NCBI GenBank assembly: GCA_945860095.1
Contig: CAMAPP010000004.1
Location: 1-50,146 of the forward strand
Length of the DNA stretch: 50,146 bases
Reading direction: 5' to 3'
From: Rhizobium sp. Q54
GTDB lineage: Bacteria > Pseudomonadota > Alphaproteobacteria > CADEGL01
A program made the position numbers and the translations under genes. The notes under the pieces were generated by a model that had not been told where the DNA came from, ran no database searches, and saw nothing but the letters and a program-made list of their open reading frames with translations. Numbering within the stretch: the stretch's first letter is position 1; the number at the start of each line of letters is the position of its first letter. Positions 16,103-24,492 of the stretch are shown in pieces.

Positions 16103-17509
16103 ATGGCCGACAACACCGCGCGCAACCTGTCGCTCGAGGACATGGACCGGCAGCATTTCATGCATCCGTCCACCTCGCTTCACGACCACGTGAAGGGCAC
16201 GCCCCGGATCATTGAGTCCGCCAAGGGCATCACCATCACCGACAGCACCGGCAGGACCTTCATCGACGGCTTCGGCGGGCTGTACTGCGTCAATATCGGC
16301 TATGGCCGGACCGAGATCGCCGAGGCGATCTACGAGCAGGCGAAGAAGCTCGCCTACTACCACGTCTATGCCTCGCACTCGAACGAGCCGGCGATCCGCC
16401 TGGCCGACCGCGTGATCCGCCTTGCGCCGCCCAACATGGCGCGCGTCTATTTCGGCCTCTCGGGCTCGGACGCCAACGAAACCAATGTGAAGCTCGCCTG
16501 GTACTACAACAATCTGCGCGGTCAGCCCAAACGCACCAAGATCATCTCGCGCTGGCGCGGCTATCACGGCTCGACCGTGTTGGCGGGCTCGCTCACCGGG
16601 CTGCCGGTGTTCCACAATTACTTCAACCTGCCCGTCGGCCCCGTGCTCCACGTGGCGACGCCGCACTACTATTACGGCGCCGAACCGGGCATGAGCGAGC
16701 TCGACTATTCGAAAAAGCTCGCCGCCGATCTCGAGGCGACAATACTTAAGGAAGGCCCCGAGACCGTCGCCGCCTTCATCGGCGAACCGATCATGGGCAC
16801 CGGCGGCATCATCGTGCCGCCCGAAGGCTATTGGGGCGAAATCCAGAAGGTATTGAAGAAGTACGACATCCTTCTGATCGTCGATGAGGTGATTTGCGGC
16901 TTCGGCCGCCTGGGCGAGATGTTTGGTTGCAATGTTTACGATATCGAGCCGGATCTGATGACCGTCGCCAAGGGCCTGACCTCGGCCTATCAGCCGCTTT
17001 CGGGCGCCATCGTCTCCGACAAAATCTGCGCGGTCATCCAGGAGAAATCCGCCGAGATCGGCGCCATGGGCCACGGCTACACCTATTCCGGGCACCCTTG
17101 CGCTGCCGCCGCGGGCCTCGCCAATCTCGACATCCTCGAGAAGGAAGGCATGGTCGGCAATGCTAAGAAGCTTGGCGCCTACATGAACGCAGAGCTGAAG
17201 AAAAATTTCGCCGATCACCCGCTGGTCGGCGAAGTGCGCGGCTTGGGGCTTCTGGCCGGAATCGAGTTCGTCGCCGACAAAAAGACCAAGCAGCGCTTCG
17301 AGCCCAAGCACAAGATCGGCATCCGCGTGTCGGGGGAGTGCCTTGCCGAGGGTCTGATCGCGCGCGCGATGCCCAACGCCGATCTCCTCGCCTTCTCGCC
17401 GCCGCTTTGCATCACCAAGTCCGAGGTCGATGAAATCATCGCGCGCACCAAGCGCGCGATCGACAAGGCGGCCGGGGCCTTCCGCAAGGAAGGTATCTGG
17501 CAGGGCTGA
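16103..17509 (+). CDS. class III aminotransferase (omega-amino acid/DoeD-like)
   Basis: A 468-residue PLP enzyme of the omega-amino acid:pyruvate transaminase group. The Schiff-base lysine is Lys290 in MTVAKGLTSAYQPLSG. Other landmarks are FGLSGSDANETNVKLAWYYN, SRWRGYHGSTVLAGSLTG, AAFIGEPIMGTGGIIVPPEGYW and LIVDEVICGFGRLGEMFG. DoeD of ectoine degradation (diaminobutyrate transaminase) is in this class, but so are many amine transaminases. ATG 16103 follows ACGGGAGGAACCCC; the longer frame from 15845 is upstream leader. The gene heads a plus-strand operon with the eutB-like, ridA and eutC-like genes (32-base gap, then overlaps). Confidence 0.9.
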   Translation: MADNTARNLSLEDMDRQHFMHPSTSLHDHVKGTPRIIESAKGITITDSTGRTFIDGFGGLYCVNIGYGRTEIAEAIYEQAKKLAYYHVYASHSNEPAIRLADRVIRLAPPNMARVYFGLSGSDANETNVKLAWYYNNLRGQPKRTKIISRWRGYHGSTVLAGSLTGLPVFHNYFNLPVGPVLHVATPHYYYGAEPGMSELDYSKKLAADLEATILKEGPETVAAFIGEPIMGTGGIIVPPEGYWGEIQKVLKKYDILLIVDEVICGFGRLGEMFGCNVYDIEPDLMTVAKGLTSAYQPLSGAIVSDKICAVIQEKSAEIGAMGHGYTYSGHPCAAAAGLANLDILEKEGMVGNAKKLGAYMNAELKKNFADHPLVGEVRGLGLLAGIEFVADKKTKQRFEPKHKIGIRVSGECLAEGLIARAMPNADLLAFSPPLCITKSEVDEIIARTKRAIDKAAGAFRKEGIWQG

Positions 17510-17541
17510 TCCCGGCGAACCGCCTCGTCGGGCGGAACCCC

Positions 17542-18534
17542 ATGGCTGGCGTGGAGCTTGCCGATATCTATGCGGCGCGCGTGCGGATCGCATCCGTCGC
17601 GCGCCGCACGGCCTTGATTCCCTCGCCGTCCCTGTCCGCGCGCGCGGGCGCGGATGTGCGTCTTAAGCTCGAATTTCTCCAGGACACGGGTTCGTTCAAG
17701 GTCCGCGGCGCCGCCAACACCATTCTTGCGCTCGATGCGCCGGCGCGCGCCAAGGGCGTGGTCACGGTCTCGACCGGCAATCACGGCCGGGCGGTCGCGC
17801 ACGTCGCGCGTCTAGTGGGTACGAAAGCGATTGTGTGCTTGTCCAATCTCGTGCCCGAGAACAAGCGCGCCGCCATTCGGGCGCTCGGCGCGGAATTGGT
17901 CGTGCACGGCCAAAGCCAGGACGATGCGGCCGAGATCGCCTTCGACCTCGTGCGCACCCGCGGGATGACCATGGTCAATCCCTTCGACGACGCGCGGGTC
18001 GTCGCGGGCCAGGGGACGATCGGCCTCGAGCTGCTCGAGGATTTCCCCGAAATCGATTCGGTGCTGGTGCCGGTTTCGGGCGGCGGCCTGATTTCGGGTA
18101 TCGCGCGCGCGCTCAAATCGGCGCGGCGCGATTTTCGCGTCATCGGCGTCTCGATGGACCGGGGTGCTGCGATGCACGCGAGCCTTGCCGCCGGCAAGCC
18201 CGTGCTCGTGCCCGACGTGGATACCCTCGCCGATTCTCTCCAGGGTGGCATCTTCCTCGACAACACACATACCTTTTCCATGGTCCGCGAACTCGTCGAT
18301 GACTTGGTGCTGGTCACCGAGGAGGAAATCGCCCGCGCCATGGCCTATGCCTTCGACCGCGAACATCTATGCCTCGAGGGCGGCGGCGCGGTCGGTATCG
18401 CGGCGATTCTTGCGGGCAAGGCCGGCGTGCTCGGCCGCCATGCCGCGATCGTGTTGTCGGGGACGAATGTCGCGGCGCCGGTGCTGACGCGGGTCGTCGC
18501 CGAGCATCGCGCTTGGCTCAAGGACCACGTGTGA
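17542..18534 (+). CDS. eutB: EutB-type PLP dehydratase (threonine dehydratase-like)
   Basis: A 330-residue fold-type II PLP enzyme. The Schiff-base lysine is Lys53 (DTGSFKVRGAANT), the substrate loop is VSTGNHGRAVAH, and the phosphate-binding loop is VSGGGLISG. The stretch SMDRGAAMHASLAAG followed by TLADSLQGGIFLDNTHTF is characteristic of EutB, the hydroxyectoine-utilisation dehydratase, rather than biosynthetic IlvA; the IlvA regulatory domain is also absent. It would remove water from a beta-hydroxy amino acid intermediate. Its TGA overlaps the ATG of the next gene by one base, giving tight translational coupling to ridA. Confidence 0.82.
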   Translation: MAGVELADIYAARVRIASVARRTALIPSPSLSARAGADVRLKLEFLQDTGSFKVRGAANTILALDAPARAKGVVTVSTGNHGRAVAHVARLVGTKAIVCLSNLVPENKRAAIRALGAELVVHGQSQDDAAEIAFDLVRTRGMTMVNPFDDARVVAGQGTIGLELLEDFPEIDSVLVPVSGGGLISGIARALKSARRDFRVIGVSMDRGAAMHASLAAGKPVLVPDVDTLADSLQGGIFLDNTHTFSMVRELVDDLVLVTEEEIARAMAYAFDREHLCLEGGGAVGIAAILAGKAGVLGRHAAIVLSGTNVAAPVLTRVVAEHRAWLKDHV

Positions 18535-18947
18535 TGGCGCGCGACGCCATCGAGGCCGAGAAGACGCCGGCGATCGGGCCCTATTCGGTCGCCGTGCGGG
18601 CAAACGGCCTGGTTTATCTTTCGGGCCAGACCCCGGTCGATCCGGCGACGGGCAAGCTCGCGCCCGGCGGTGTGGCGGCACAGGCCGAGCAATGTTTTCG
18701 CAATCTGCGCGCGGTGCTCGCCGCCGCTCGTCTCGGCATGGACGACGCGATCAAGGTCAATGTCTATCTCGTGGATATGGGCGATTTCGCCGCGTTCAAC
18801 GCGGTTTACGAAAGACAATTCGCCAAGCCCTATCCCGCGCGCACCACGGTGGCGGTCGCGGCCCTGCCCTTCGGCGCGCGCGTCGAAATCGAAATGGTCG
18901 CGCGCGACGGCACTTCGGAACCGGGAGCGCCGCCATGCCCGACGTGA
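18534..18947 (+). CDS. RidA (YjgF/YER057c/UK114) family protein
   Basis: A 137-residue trimeric-fold RidA homologue with the catalytic Arg103 (YPARTTVAVAALPFGARVEIE) and Glu120. RidA proteins hydrolyse reactive enamine/imine intermediates released by PLP dehydratases, giving ketoacid and ammonia. Placement directly after the EutB-type dehydratase (overlap TGATG) and before the cyclodeaminase (13-base overlap) fits that role. About ten extra residues follow the RidA core. The open frame upstream of 18534 lies inside eutB and is not part of this gene. Confidence 0.9.
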   Translation: MARDAIEAEKTPAIGPYSVAVRANGLVYLSGQTPVDPATGKLAPGGVAAQAEQCFRNLRAVLAAARLGMDDAIKVNVYLVDMGDFAAFNAVYERQFAKPYPARTTVAVAALPFGARVEIEMVARDGTSEPGAPPCPT

Positions 18948-19927
18948 CGATCCTGACCGAGCGCGAGCTGCGCGCGATGATCGCGCTCGATGCCCAAGTC
19001 GTCGGCGCCATCGAGGATGCGTTTCGCTGGCTGGCCGAGGGCAAGGTCGAAATGCCGCCCATCATGCATATCGAAGTGTCCGAAGGCCCGGGCGACGTGG
19101 ACATCAAGAGCGCGTACGTGCGGGGGCTTTCGTCCTTCGCGGTTAAGATCGGCGCGGGATTTTTCGGCAACGCCAAATTGGGCCTGCCCAATTCGCCCGC
19201 GTGCGTCGTCGTGGTTTCGGCCAAGACGGGTGCGGTCGAGGCGGTGCTCTTGGATAACGCCTATCTGACCGATGTGCGCACCGGGGCGGCGGGGGCGGTC
19301 GCGGCGCGCCATCTCGCCAATCCGGGCCCCGCCCATCTCGGTGTCATCGGCGCGGGCGTGCAGGCGCGCTTTCAGGCCGAGGCTGCGAATCTGGTGCGGC
19401 CCATCGCGTCGGCGCGCGTGTGGTCGCGCGACGAGGCGAAGGCGCAAATTTATGCCGCCGAGATGTCCGAACGCCTGGGCGTGACATTCGCCGTTGCGCC
19501 CGATGCCGAAACGGTCGTGCGCGAATGCGATCTTTTGGTCACGACCACGCCTTCCAAGGCGCCCCTCGTCAAGGCGTCTTGGCTGCATCCGGGTCTGCAT
19601 ATCACCGCCATGGGCGCGGACTTGGCGGGCAAGCAGGAATTGGAGGGGGCGTGTTTTGCGCGCGCGGGGCGGGTGGTCGCGGACCGGCGCGGCCAATGCG
19701 CGGTCGCGGGCGATCTTCAGCACGCGCTCGCCTCGGGCGCGGTGCGCGATATCGCCGCGGTGGCGGAGCTTGGCGAGGTGATCCTGGGCCGCGTGCCCGG
19801 GCGCACCGCCAAGGATCAGATCACGATTTGCGACTTGACCGGCACGGGGGTGCAGGACACCGCCATTGCCGTGCTTGCGATGGCGCGGGCCAAGGTGCTG
19901 GGCCTGGGCACGGTGGTTGGGAATTAA
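18935..19927 (+). CDS. eutC: EutC-like ornithine cyclodeaminase/mu-crystallin protein
   Basis: A 330-residue protein with the OCD/mu-crystallin architecture: Lys71 in SSFAVKIGAGFFGN, Rossmann loop LGVIGAGVQARFQAEA (136-), and GADLAGKQEL. Family members are NAD(P)-dependent cyclodeaminases, imine reductases or amino acid dehydrogenases. EutC in hydroxyectoine catabolism has this length and the same eutB neighbour. ATG 18935 lies in the end of ridA and is preceded by GGGAGCGCCGCC; the longer frame from 18692 is shadow. It probably reduces or rearranges the imine made by the dehydratase step. The eutC assignment relies partly on context. Confidence 0.75.
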   Translation: MPDVTILTERELRAMIALDAQVVGAIEDAFRWLAEGKVEMPPIMHIEVSEGPGDVDIKSAYVRGLSSFAVKIGAGFFGNAKLGLPNSPACVVVVSAKTGAVEAVLLDNAYLTDVRTGAAGAVAARHLANPGPAHLGVIGAGVQARFQAEAANLVRPIASARVWSRDEAKAQIYAAEMSERLGVTFAVAPDAETVVRECDLLVTTTPSKAPLVKASWLHPGLHITAMGADLAGKQELEGACFARAGRVVADRRGQCAVAGDLQHALASGAVRDIAAVAELGEVILGRVPGRTAKDQITICDLTGTGVQDTAIAVLAMARAKVLGLGTVVGN

Positions 19928-19978
19928 AAACGCGGCATTGCCGAAGCTCGCGCGCCGGGCCAGAGTCCGCCCCGAACC

Positions 19979-19999
19979 GCTCCGCCGTCGCGGCGGAGC
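19979..19999. other. 9-bp GC-rich hairpin between eutC-like and GST genes
   Basis: GCTCCGCCG and CGGCGGAGC pair across a 3-base loop in the 99-base gap. No U-run follows, so it is a stem-loop of unknown role; it may stabilise the upstream mRNA. Confidence 0.4.
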
Positions 20000-20026
20000 C
20001 GCCGAAACAGTCCGAGGGAGAAAACG

Positions 20027-20638
20027 ATGTACCATCTGTATTACGCCCAGACCGGCAATGGTCGCCGCCCGGCCGTCATGCTCGAGGAATGCGGCTTGGC
20101 CTACAAGGCGACCAAGCTCGACATGGCCAAGGGCGAGCACAAGGCACCCGATTATCTCGCGCTCAATCCGCAGGGCGCCGTGCCCGTGCTGGTGATCGAG
20201 GATGGCGGCAAGACGACCGCGCTCGCGCAATCGGGCGCGATTCTTCTCCACCTCGCCGAAACCACCGGAAAATTCCTGCCCAAGGATCCGGCCGCGCGCG
20301 CGAACGTCATGCAATGGTTCATGACCGCGCAAACCGACGCGGCGCCTGCGTCCTCGGCGATCTTCCTCGCCTCCGCCGGCACCCTGCCCGACAAGTCGCC
20401 GGCGAACTCGGCGTTCTTCGAGTCGCGCCTGCTCAGCTTGTTCAAGCTGTTCGACGGCCAGCTTGGCAAAAGCGCCTATCTCGCAGGCTCGGAACCGACG
20501 ATCGCCGATTTCGCGCTCATCACCGTCGTCGAAGGCCGCGCGTCCCTGCTCGAAAAGACTCCGGGCCTCGAGGGTTTGAAGCGCTGGCATGCCGCCATGA
20601 AGGCGCGTCCCGCGACCGCGAAGGCGCTGAAGATCTAG
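20027..20638 (+). CDS. glutathione S-transferase family protein
   Basis: A 203-residue GST: thioredoxin-like domain at residues 1-80 (MYHLYYAQTGNGRRPAVMLEECGLAY; LNPQGAVPVLVI with the cis-Pro; SGAILLHLAETT), then an all-alpha C-domain with GSEPTIADFALITVVEGR. It conjugates or reduces electrophiles with glutathione in the cytoplasm. Closest in feel to bacterial beta/nu-like (YghU/YfcG-type) GSTs. ATG 20027 is preceded by GAGGGAGAAAACG. Its position after the eutBC-like operon and before a strong terminator suggests it ends that transcription unit. Confidence 0.88.
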   Translation: MYHLYYAQTGNGRRPAVMLEECGLAYKATKLDMAKGEHKAPDYLALNPQGAVPVLVIEDGGKTTALAQSGAILLHLAETTGKFLPKDPAARANVMQWFMTAQTDAAPASSAIFLASAGTLPDKSPANSAFFESRLLSLFKLFDGQLGKSAYLAGSEPTIADFALITVVEGRASLLEKTPGLEGLKRWHAAMKARPATAKALKI

Positions 20639-20652
20639 GCGCCGTGCGAAAC

Positions 20653-20686
20653 AAAACCCCCGCGGTTCGCGCCGCGGGGGTTTTTC
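20653..20686. terminator. rho-independent terminator, probably bidirectional
   Basis: CCCCCGCGG and CCGCGGGGG pair across TTCGCG. They are flanked by AAAA on the left and TTTTT on the right, so the hairpin can end both the GST transcript and the convergent flavoprotein transcript. Confidence 0.85.
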
Positions 20687-20714
20687 ATGCCCGGGATCCG
20701 GCGGGCGCGGTCCG

Positions 20715-21845
20715 TTACCACAATCGCGCCGGGCCCAGATCGGCCTCGGAGACCTTGAGCGCCTTGACCGCGTCCGGCACGCCGCCGCCGGTGAGCAGGG
20801 AGGCCGCCGTCATGCCCATGGCGAAGCTCGTCTGGATGCCGTAGCCGCCTTGCCCCGCGAGCCAGAAGAAGCCCTCGGCATCGGGCGCGAAGCCGACGAC
20901 CGGATGCTTGTCCTTCACGAAACTGCGCAAGCCTGCCCAGGAGCGCTGGATGCGCCCGACCTTGAGGGTCGAGCAGGCTTCGACCCGCTCGGCGATGAGC
21001 GCCTTGTCCTCGTCCTCGGGCTGGATGTCCTGGGGCGGTACGGGGGTTTCGTCGGCGGGCGAGGCGAGGATGCGCCCGGCCTCGGGCTTGAAATAAAATT
21101 TCTCGTCGATGTCCGCAACGATGGGCCAGGGTTGGATATCGACCCCGGCGGGGGCATCGAACACGATCACGGTGCGCCGCTTGGGCTGAAGGCCGATACC
21201 GCGCGCGCCCGTCATCGTGCCCAATACGTCCGCCCAGGCGCCGGCCGCGTTCACGACCACGGGCGCGGCGAACGCGCCCGCCTTCGCCGTCGTCGCGTGC
21301 CATTTCCCGTTTTTGCGCGTAAGGCCCGTGACCTCGGCATCGCACACGATCTCCGCCCCGCCCTTGCGGCAGCCGCGGATATAGCCCTGATGGATCGCGT
21401 TCACGTCCATGTCCATCGTGCCGCCGTCATAGGCGGCGGCGGCCACATAGCCGGGTTTTAGCGCCGGGCATTGGGCGTAGGCCTCCTTCACCGTGATGGG
21501 GTGAAGCGTCTTCGACAATTCCTGCAACTCCTTAACCGCGCCCTCGAGCGTCGCCACCTGATCGGGGCGCGCGATGAACATCGCGGCGCGCGGGTGCATC
21601 AGCGGCACCTCGGTATGTCCCTTGGGCGGATCGCGCAGGAACGGGCCCGAGACCACCGACATCACGCGCATGAGGCGCGGGCCGTAATTCTCGGTGTACA
21701 CGGCGGCAGAGCGGCCGGTGGAGTGGTATCCGGGCTGGCTCTCGCGCTCGAGGATGATGATCTTCTTGTGCTTGGCGACCAGGTGATAGGCCGCCGAGGT
21801 TCCGGCGATGCCGGCGCCGATGATGAGAATGTCGCATTCGCGCAT
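20715..21845 (-). CDS. FAD-dependent D-amino acid dehydrogenase (D-arginine dehydrogenase-like)
   Basis: A 376-residue DAO-family flavoprotein. The FAD loop is LIIGAGIAGTSAAYHL; EREsQPGYHSTGRSAAVYTENYG, IGLQPKRRTV, EKFYFKPEAG and GFFWLAGQGGYGIQTS follow the pattern of Pseudomonas D-arginine dehydrogenase DauA. It should oxidise an amino or N-methyl amino acid to the imino acid, passing electrons to a membrane acceptor rather than O2. ATG 21845 is preceded by GGGGAGGACCTC; the longer frame to 22304 is shadow of the divergent gene. A D-amino acid product from the racemase pair would be a natural substrate, which is inference. Confidence 0.85.
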   Translation of the reverse strand: MRECDILIIGAGIAGTSAAYHLVAKHKKIIILERESQPGYHSTGRSAAVYTENYGPRLMRVMSVVSGPFLRDPPKGHTEVPLMHPRAAMFIARPDQVATLEGAVKELQELSKTLHPITVKEAYAQCPALKPGYVAAAAYDGGTMDMDVNAIHQGYIRGCRKGGAEIVCDAEVTGLTRKNGKWHATTAKAGAFAAPVVVNAAGAWADVLGTMTGARGIGLQPKRRTVIVFDAPAGVDIQPWPIVADIDEKFYFKPEAGRILASPADETPVPPQDIQPEDEDKALIAERVEACSTLKVGRIQRSWAGLRSFVKDKHPVVGFAPDAEGFFWLAGQGGYGIQTSFAMGMTAASLLTGGGVPDAVKALKVSEADLGPARLW

Positions 21846-21980
21846 GAGGTCCTCCCCGCCATGGCGGTCATTATGGGCCGAGGAGGCAGGGTCGCGGAAG
21901 TCCTCGGCTCGGGGAACGGGCCGCGCTATAACCGGGCGGCCCGCAACACGGCCGACCCCGACAGCCCCGGCGAGAATCCC

Positions 21981-23135
21981 TTGGACTCCGTCCATCTGAC
22001 CGAAGAACACCGGATGATGCAGCGCCAGGTGCGCCGCTTCGTCGCCGCCGAGGTGCTGCCGAACGGCGCCGCGTGGGAAAAAGCCGGCATGATCCCGCGC
22101 GAGGTGCTGCGGAAACTCGGCGCGCTCGGCATCTACGGAATGCGGGTGCCCGAACGCTATGGCGGCGCGGGTATGAACGCGATGGCATCCGTCGCCCTGG
22201 CCGAGGAGCTTGCGCGCTGCACTTTCGGCGGCTTCACCATGACGGTCATGGTGCACACCGACATGGCGACGCCGCATTTGCTCAACGCCGGAACCGAGGA
22301 ACAAAAGCGCCGCTGGCTACCGCGAATCGTCTCGGGCGAGGCGATCACCGCCATCGTGGTGACCGAACCGGACGCGGGCTCGGACGTGCAGGGCCTGCGC
22401 ACGGTCGCCAAGCGCGACGGCAATGGCTGGGTGCTCAACGGCACCAAGCGCTTCATCACCAATGGCGTGTACGGCGATCTCTACGTCGTCGCGGCGCGCA
22501 CGGATATTTCGGTCAAGCCCTCGCGGGGGATGTCCATGTTCCTGGTCGAGCGCCGGACGCCGGGCGTGAAGATCGCGAAGAAGCTCGAGAAAATGGGTTG
22601 GCTGTGCTCGGACACGGCCGAGATCGTGTTCGAGGACGCACGCATTCCCGGCGATGCCATCCTCGGCGAGGAAAATCGTGGCTTCTACGAAATCATGCGC
22701 AATTTCCAGAACGAACGCCTGGTCGCCGCCGCGATCTATGCCGGCGAGGCCGCCAAGGCGATCGAGATCACGCTCGATTACGTGAAAACCCGCCAGGCCT
22801 TCGGCGGTCCCTTGTGGGACAAGCAGGCGATCCGCCTGCGCCTCGCCATGTATGCCGCGCGCGTCGAGGCGCTGCGCCAGCTCGTCTATCACACCGCCTG
22901 GCTCGACGCCCAAGGCAAGGATTGCGTGAAGGAAGTCTCGATGGCCAAGGCGATGGGCGGCGAACTCGTGCACGAGGTCATCCACGGCTGCCTACAATAT
23001 CACGGCGGCATGGGTTTCATGCGCGAAAGCGCGATCGAGCGCATGGCGCGCGACGCCCGCATCCACACCATCGGCGGCGGCGCGACCGAGGTCATGCTCG
23101 AGGAAGTCGCCAAGCGTCTCGCGCCCGATGCGTGA
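21981..23135 (+). CDS. acyl-CoA dehydrogenase
   Basis: A 384-residue FAD enzyme of standard length (LTEEHRMMQRQVRRFVAAEVLP; VTEPDAGSDVQGLRT; CLQYHGGMGFM). The usual IYEG catalytic Glu is replaced (HTIGGGATEVML). Glu245 in FQNERLVAAA occupies the helix-G position used as base by isovaleryl- and long-chain acyl-CoA dehydrogenases. TTG 21981 is the start that best fits the family N-terminus, although upstream in-frame ATGs exist (MAVIMGRGG at about 21860), so the start is uncertain. It is divergent from the flavoprotein and followed at 39 bases by the MFS gene. Confidence 0.85.
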   Translation: MDSVHLTEEHRMMQRQVRRFVAAEVLPNGAAWEKAGMIPREVLRKLGALGIYGMRVPERYGGAGMNAMASVALAEELARCTFGGFTMTVMVHTDMATPHLLNAGTEEQKRRWLPRIVSGEAITAIVVTEPDAGSDVQGLRTVAKRDGNGWVLNGTKRFITNGVYGDLYVVAARTDISVKPSRGMSMFLVERRTPGVKIAKKLEKMGWLCSDTAEIVFEDARIPGDAILGEENRGFYEIMRNFQNERLVAAAIYAGEAAKAIEITLDYVKTRQAFGGPLWDKQAIRLRLAMYAARVEALRQLVYHTAWLDAQGKDCVKEVSMAKAMGGELVHEVIHGCLQYHGGMGFMRESAIERMARDARIHTIGGGATEVMLEEVAKRLAPDA

Positions 23136-23176
23136 TAAGCCCCCGTTCGATAAGCCCCCCCTTTGATAAGCCCCAT
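23134..23176. repeat. triplicated 15/16-bp repeat spanning stop and next start
   Basis: GATAAGCCCC recurs at 23134, 23149 and 23165, each led by TGA/TCGA. The acyl-CoA dehydrogenase stop codon lies at the first copy, and the MFS ATG directly follows the third. A fourth partial GATAAA falls within the MFS coding start. Confidence 0.65.
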
Positions 23177-24416
23177 GCTCGATAAAAATGCCGTCGACGG
23201 CCCGCGCGCCTGGTTCGTCGCCTTCATATCGTTCCTGCTGTGCGCCATCGCGCTCGGCTCGACCATCCTCATCGTCATCTCGCTCAAGGAAATCGCGGTC
23301 GCCGAGGGCTGGCCGCGCGAATCGCCGTCCTTCGTCTATGCCATGGCGATCACGGGCGCGGGCGTGGGCGGCATCTTCATGGGCTGGTGGTCCGACCGGC
23401 GCGGCGTGCGCGGCCCCATCACCCTGGGCACGTTCGGCGTGGGGTTCGGCGCGATCCTCGCCTCGCAAGCCGAGGCCGCGTGGCAGCTTGCCCTTGTCTG
23501 CGGCGTACTCATGGGCGGGTTCGGCAGCGCGGCGTTCTTCGCCCCGCTCATCGCCAATGCCACGCGCTGGTTCGATCGCCGGCGCGGCATTGCCGTGGCG
23601 CTCGTCGCGTGCGGGCAGAATCTCGCCGGCGCGGTTTGGCCGCGCATCTTTCGCTACGCGACCGAGCTCGATGGCTGGCGCACGGCCTTTTTCGCCTATG
23701 GCGTATTCGTGCTGGTGACGGTGTTGCCGCTCTCGCTGTTCGTCGGCGCCCGCCCACCGGCACATGCGGCGCCCAAGAGGCGCGATGTCTCGGACGGCGA
23801 ACGCGAAAAGGTCGCGCGCGTCATCGGCATGAGCCCCAGGCTCGCGCACGCGATCCTGTTCGCGATGCAGATGCTCTGCTGCCTCGCCATGTCCGCGCCC
23901 TTCGTGCACGGCCCGGCCCATGTCAGCGATCTTGGACACTCGATGAACATGGGCGCGAACATGCTGTCGATCGTTCTCGCGACCAGCATCCTCAGTCTCA
24001 TGACCCTCGGCCATCTGGCCGACCGCATGGGCGGCTTGCGCACATTGATGATCGCCTCGGCCGTGCAGGCCGTGGCGCTGGCGATGTACGCCGGTTTCGA
24101 ATCCCTGCCCATGTTGTTCGCCAGCGCCGTCGTCTTCGGCCTCGGCTTTGGCGGGTTGGTGCCGAGCTACGCCATCGTCATCCGGGAAATCTTCCCCGTG
24201 CGCGAGGTCGGCTGGCGCATCGCCTCGATCTTCTTCGGCGGCACTCTCGGCATGGCGGGGGGCGGCTGGCTCGCGGGCTGGATATTCGACGGCTCCGGCC
24301 ATTACCACGATGCGTTCCTGCTGGGCTTTGCCTTCAATATCGCCAATTTGCTGCTGGCCGCGACACTGCTTCCGGGATGGCTCGGCCATCGCCGCTTGGC
24401 GCGCTCGGGCATCTGA
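23175..24416 (+). CDS. MFS transporter
   Basis: A 413-residue major facilitator with about twelve hydrophobic segments and the motif A loop GWWSDRRGVRGP between helices 2 and 3. A central cytoplasmic loop (RPPAHAAPKRRDVSDGEREKVARV) is followed by a second six-helix half. It resembles the oxalate/formate and monocarboxylate-type antiporters, so an organic acid or small polar substrate is likely. ATG 23175 is used; TTG 23163 would add four residues. It lies between the acyl-CoA dehydrogenase and the Rieske genes on the same strand and may import their substrate. Confidence 0.85.
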   Translation: MLDKNAVDGPRAWFVAFISFLLCAIALGSTILIVISLKEIAVAEGWPRESPSFVYAMAITGAGVGGIFMGWWSDRRGVRGPITLGTFGVGFGAILASQAEAAWQLALVCGVLMGGFGSAAFFAPLIANATRWFDRRRGIAVALVACGQNLAGAVWPRIFRYATELDGWRTAFFAYGVFVLVTVLPLSLFVGARPPAHAAPKRRDVSDGEREKVARVIGMSPRLAHAILFAMQMLCCLAMSAPFVHGPAHVSDLGHSMNMGANMLSIVLATSILSLMTLGHLADRMGGLRTLMIASAVQAVALAMYAGFESLPMLFASAVVFGLGFGGLVPSYAIVIREIFPVREVGWRIASIFFGGTLGMAGGGWLAGWIFDGSGHYHDAFLLGFAFNIANLLLAATLLPGWLGHRRLARSGI

Positions 24417-24492
24417 TCGCCTCGCCGGCCCGTTTGGGGTCGCTTGAGGGCACGGGCCGCGCGGCGCTAGTCTCGGGGCAGGGGAGACGGCC

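Noticed and set aside
17542-18534. Biosynthetic threonine dehydratase IlvA
   Set aside because: The regulatory C-domain is absent, and the MDRGAAM and LADSLQGGI stretches match EutB; the neighbours are catabolic.
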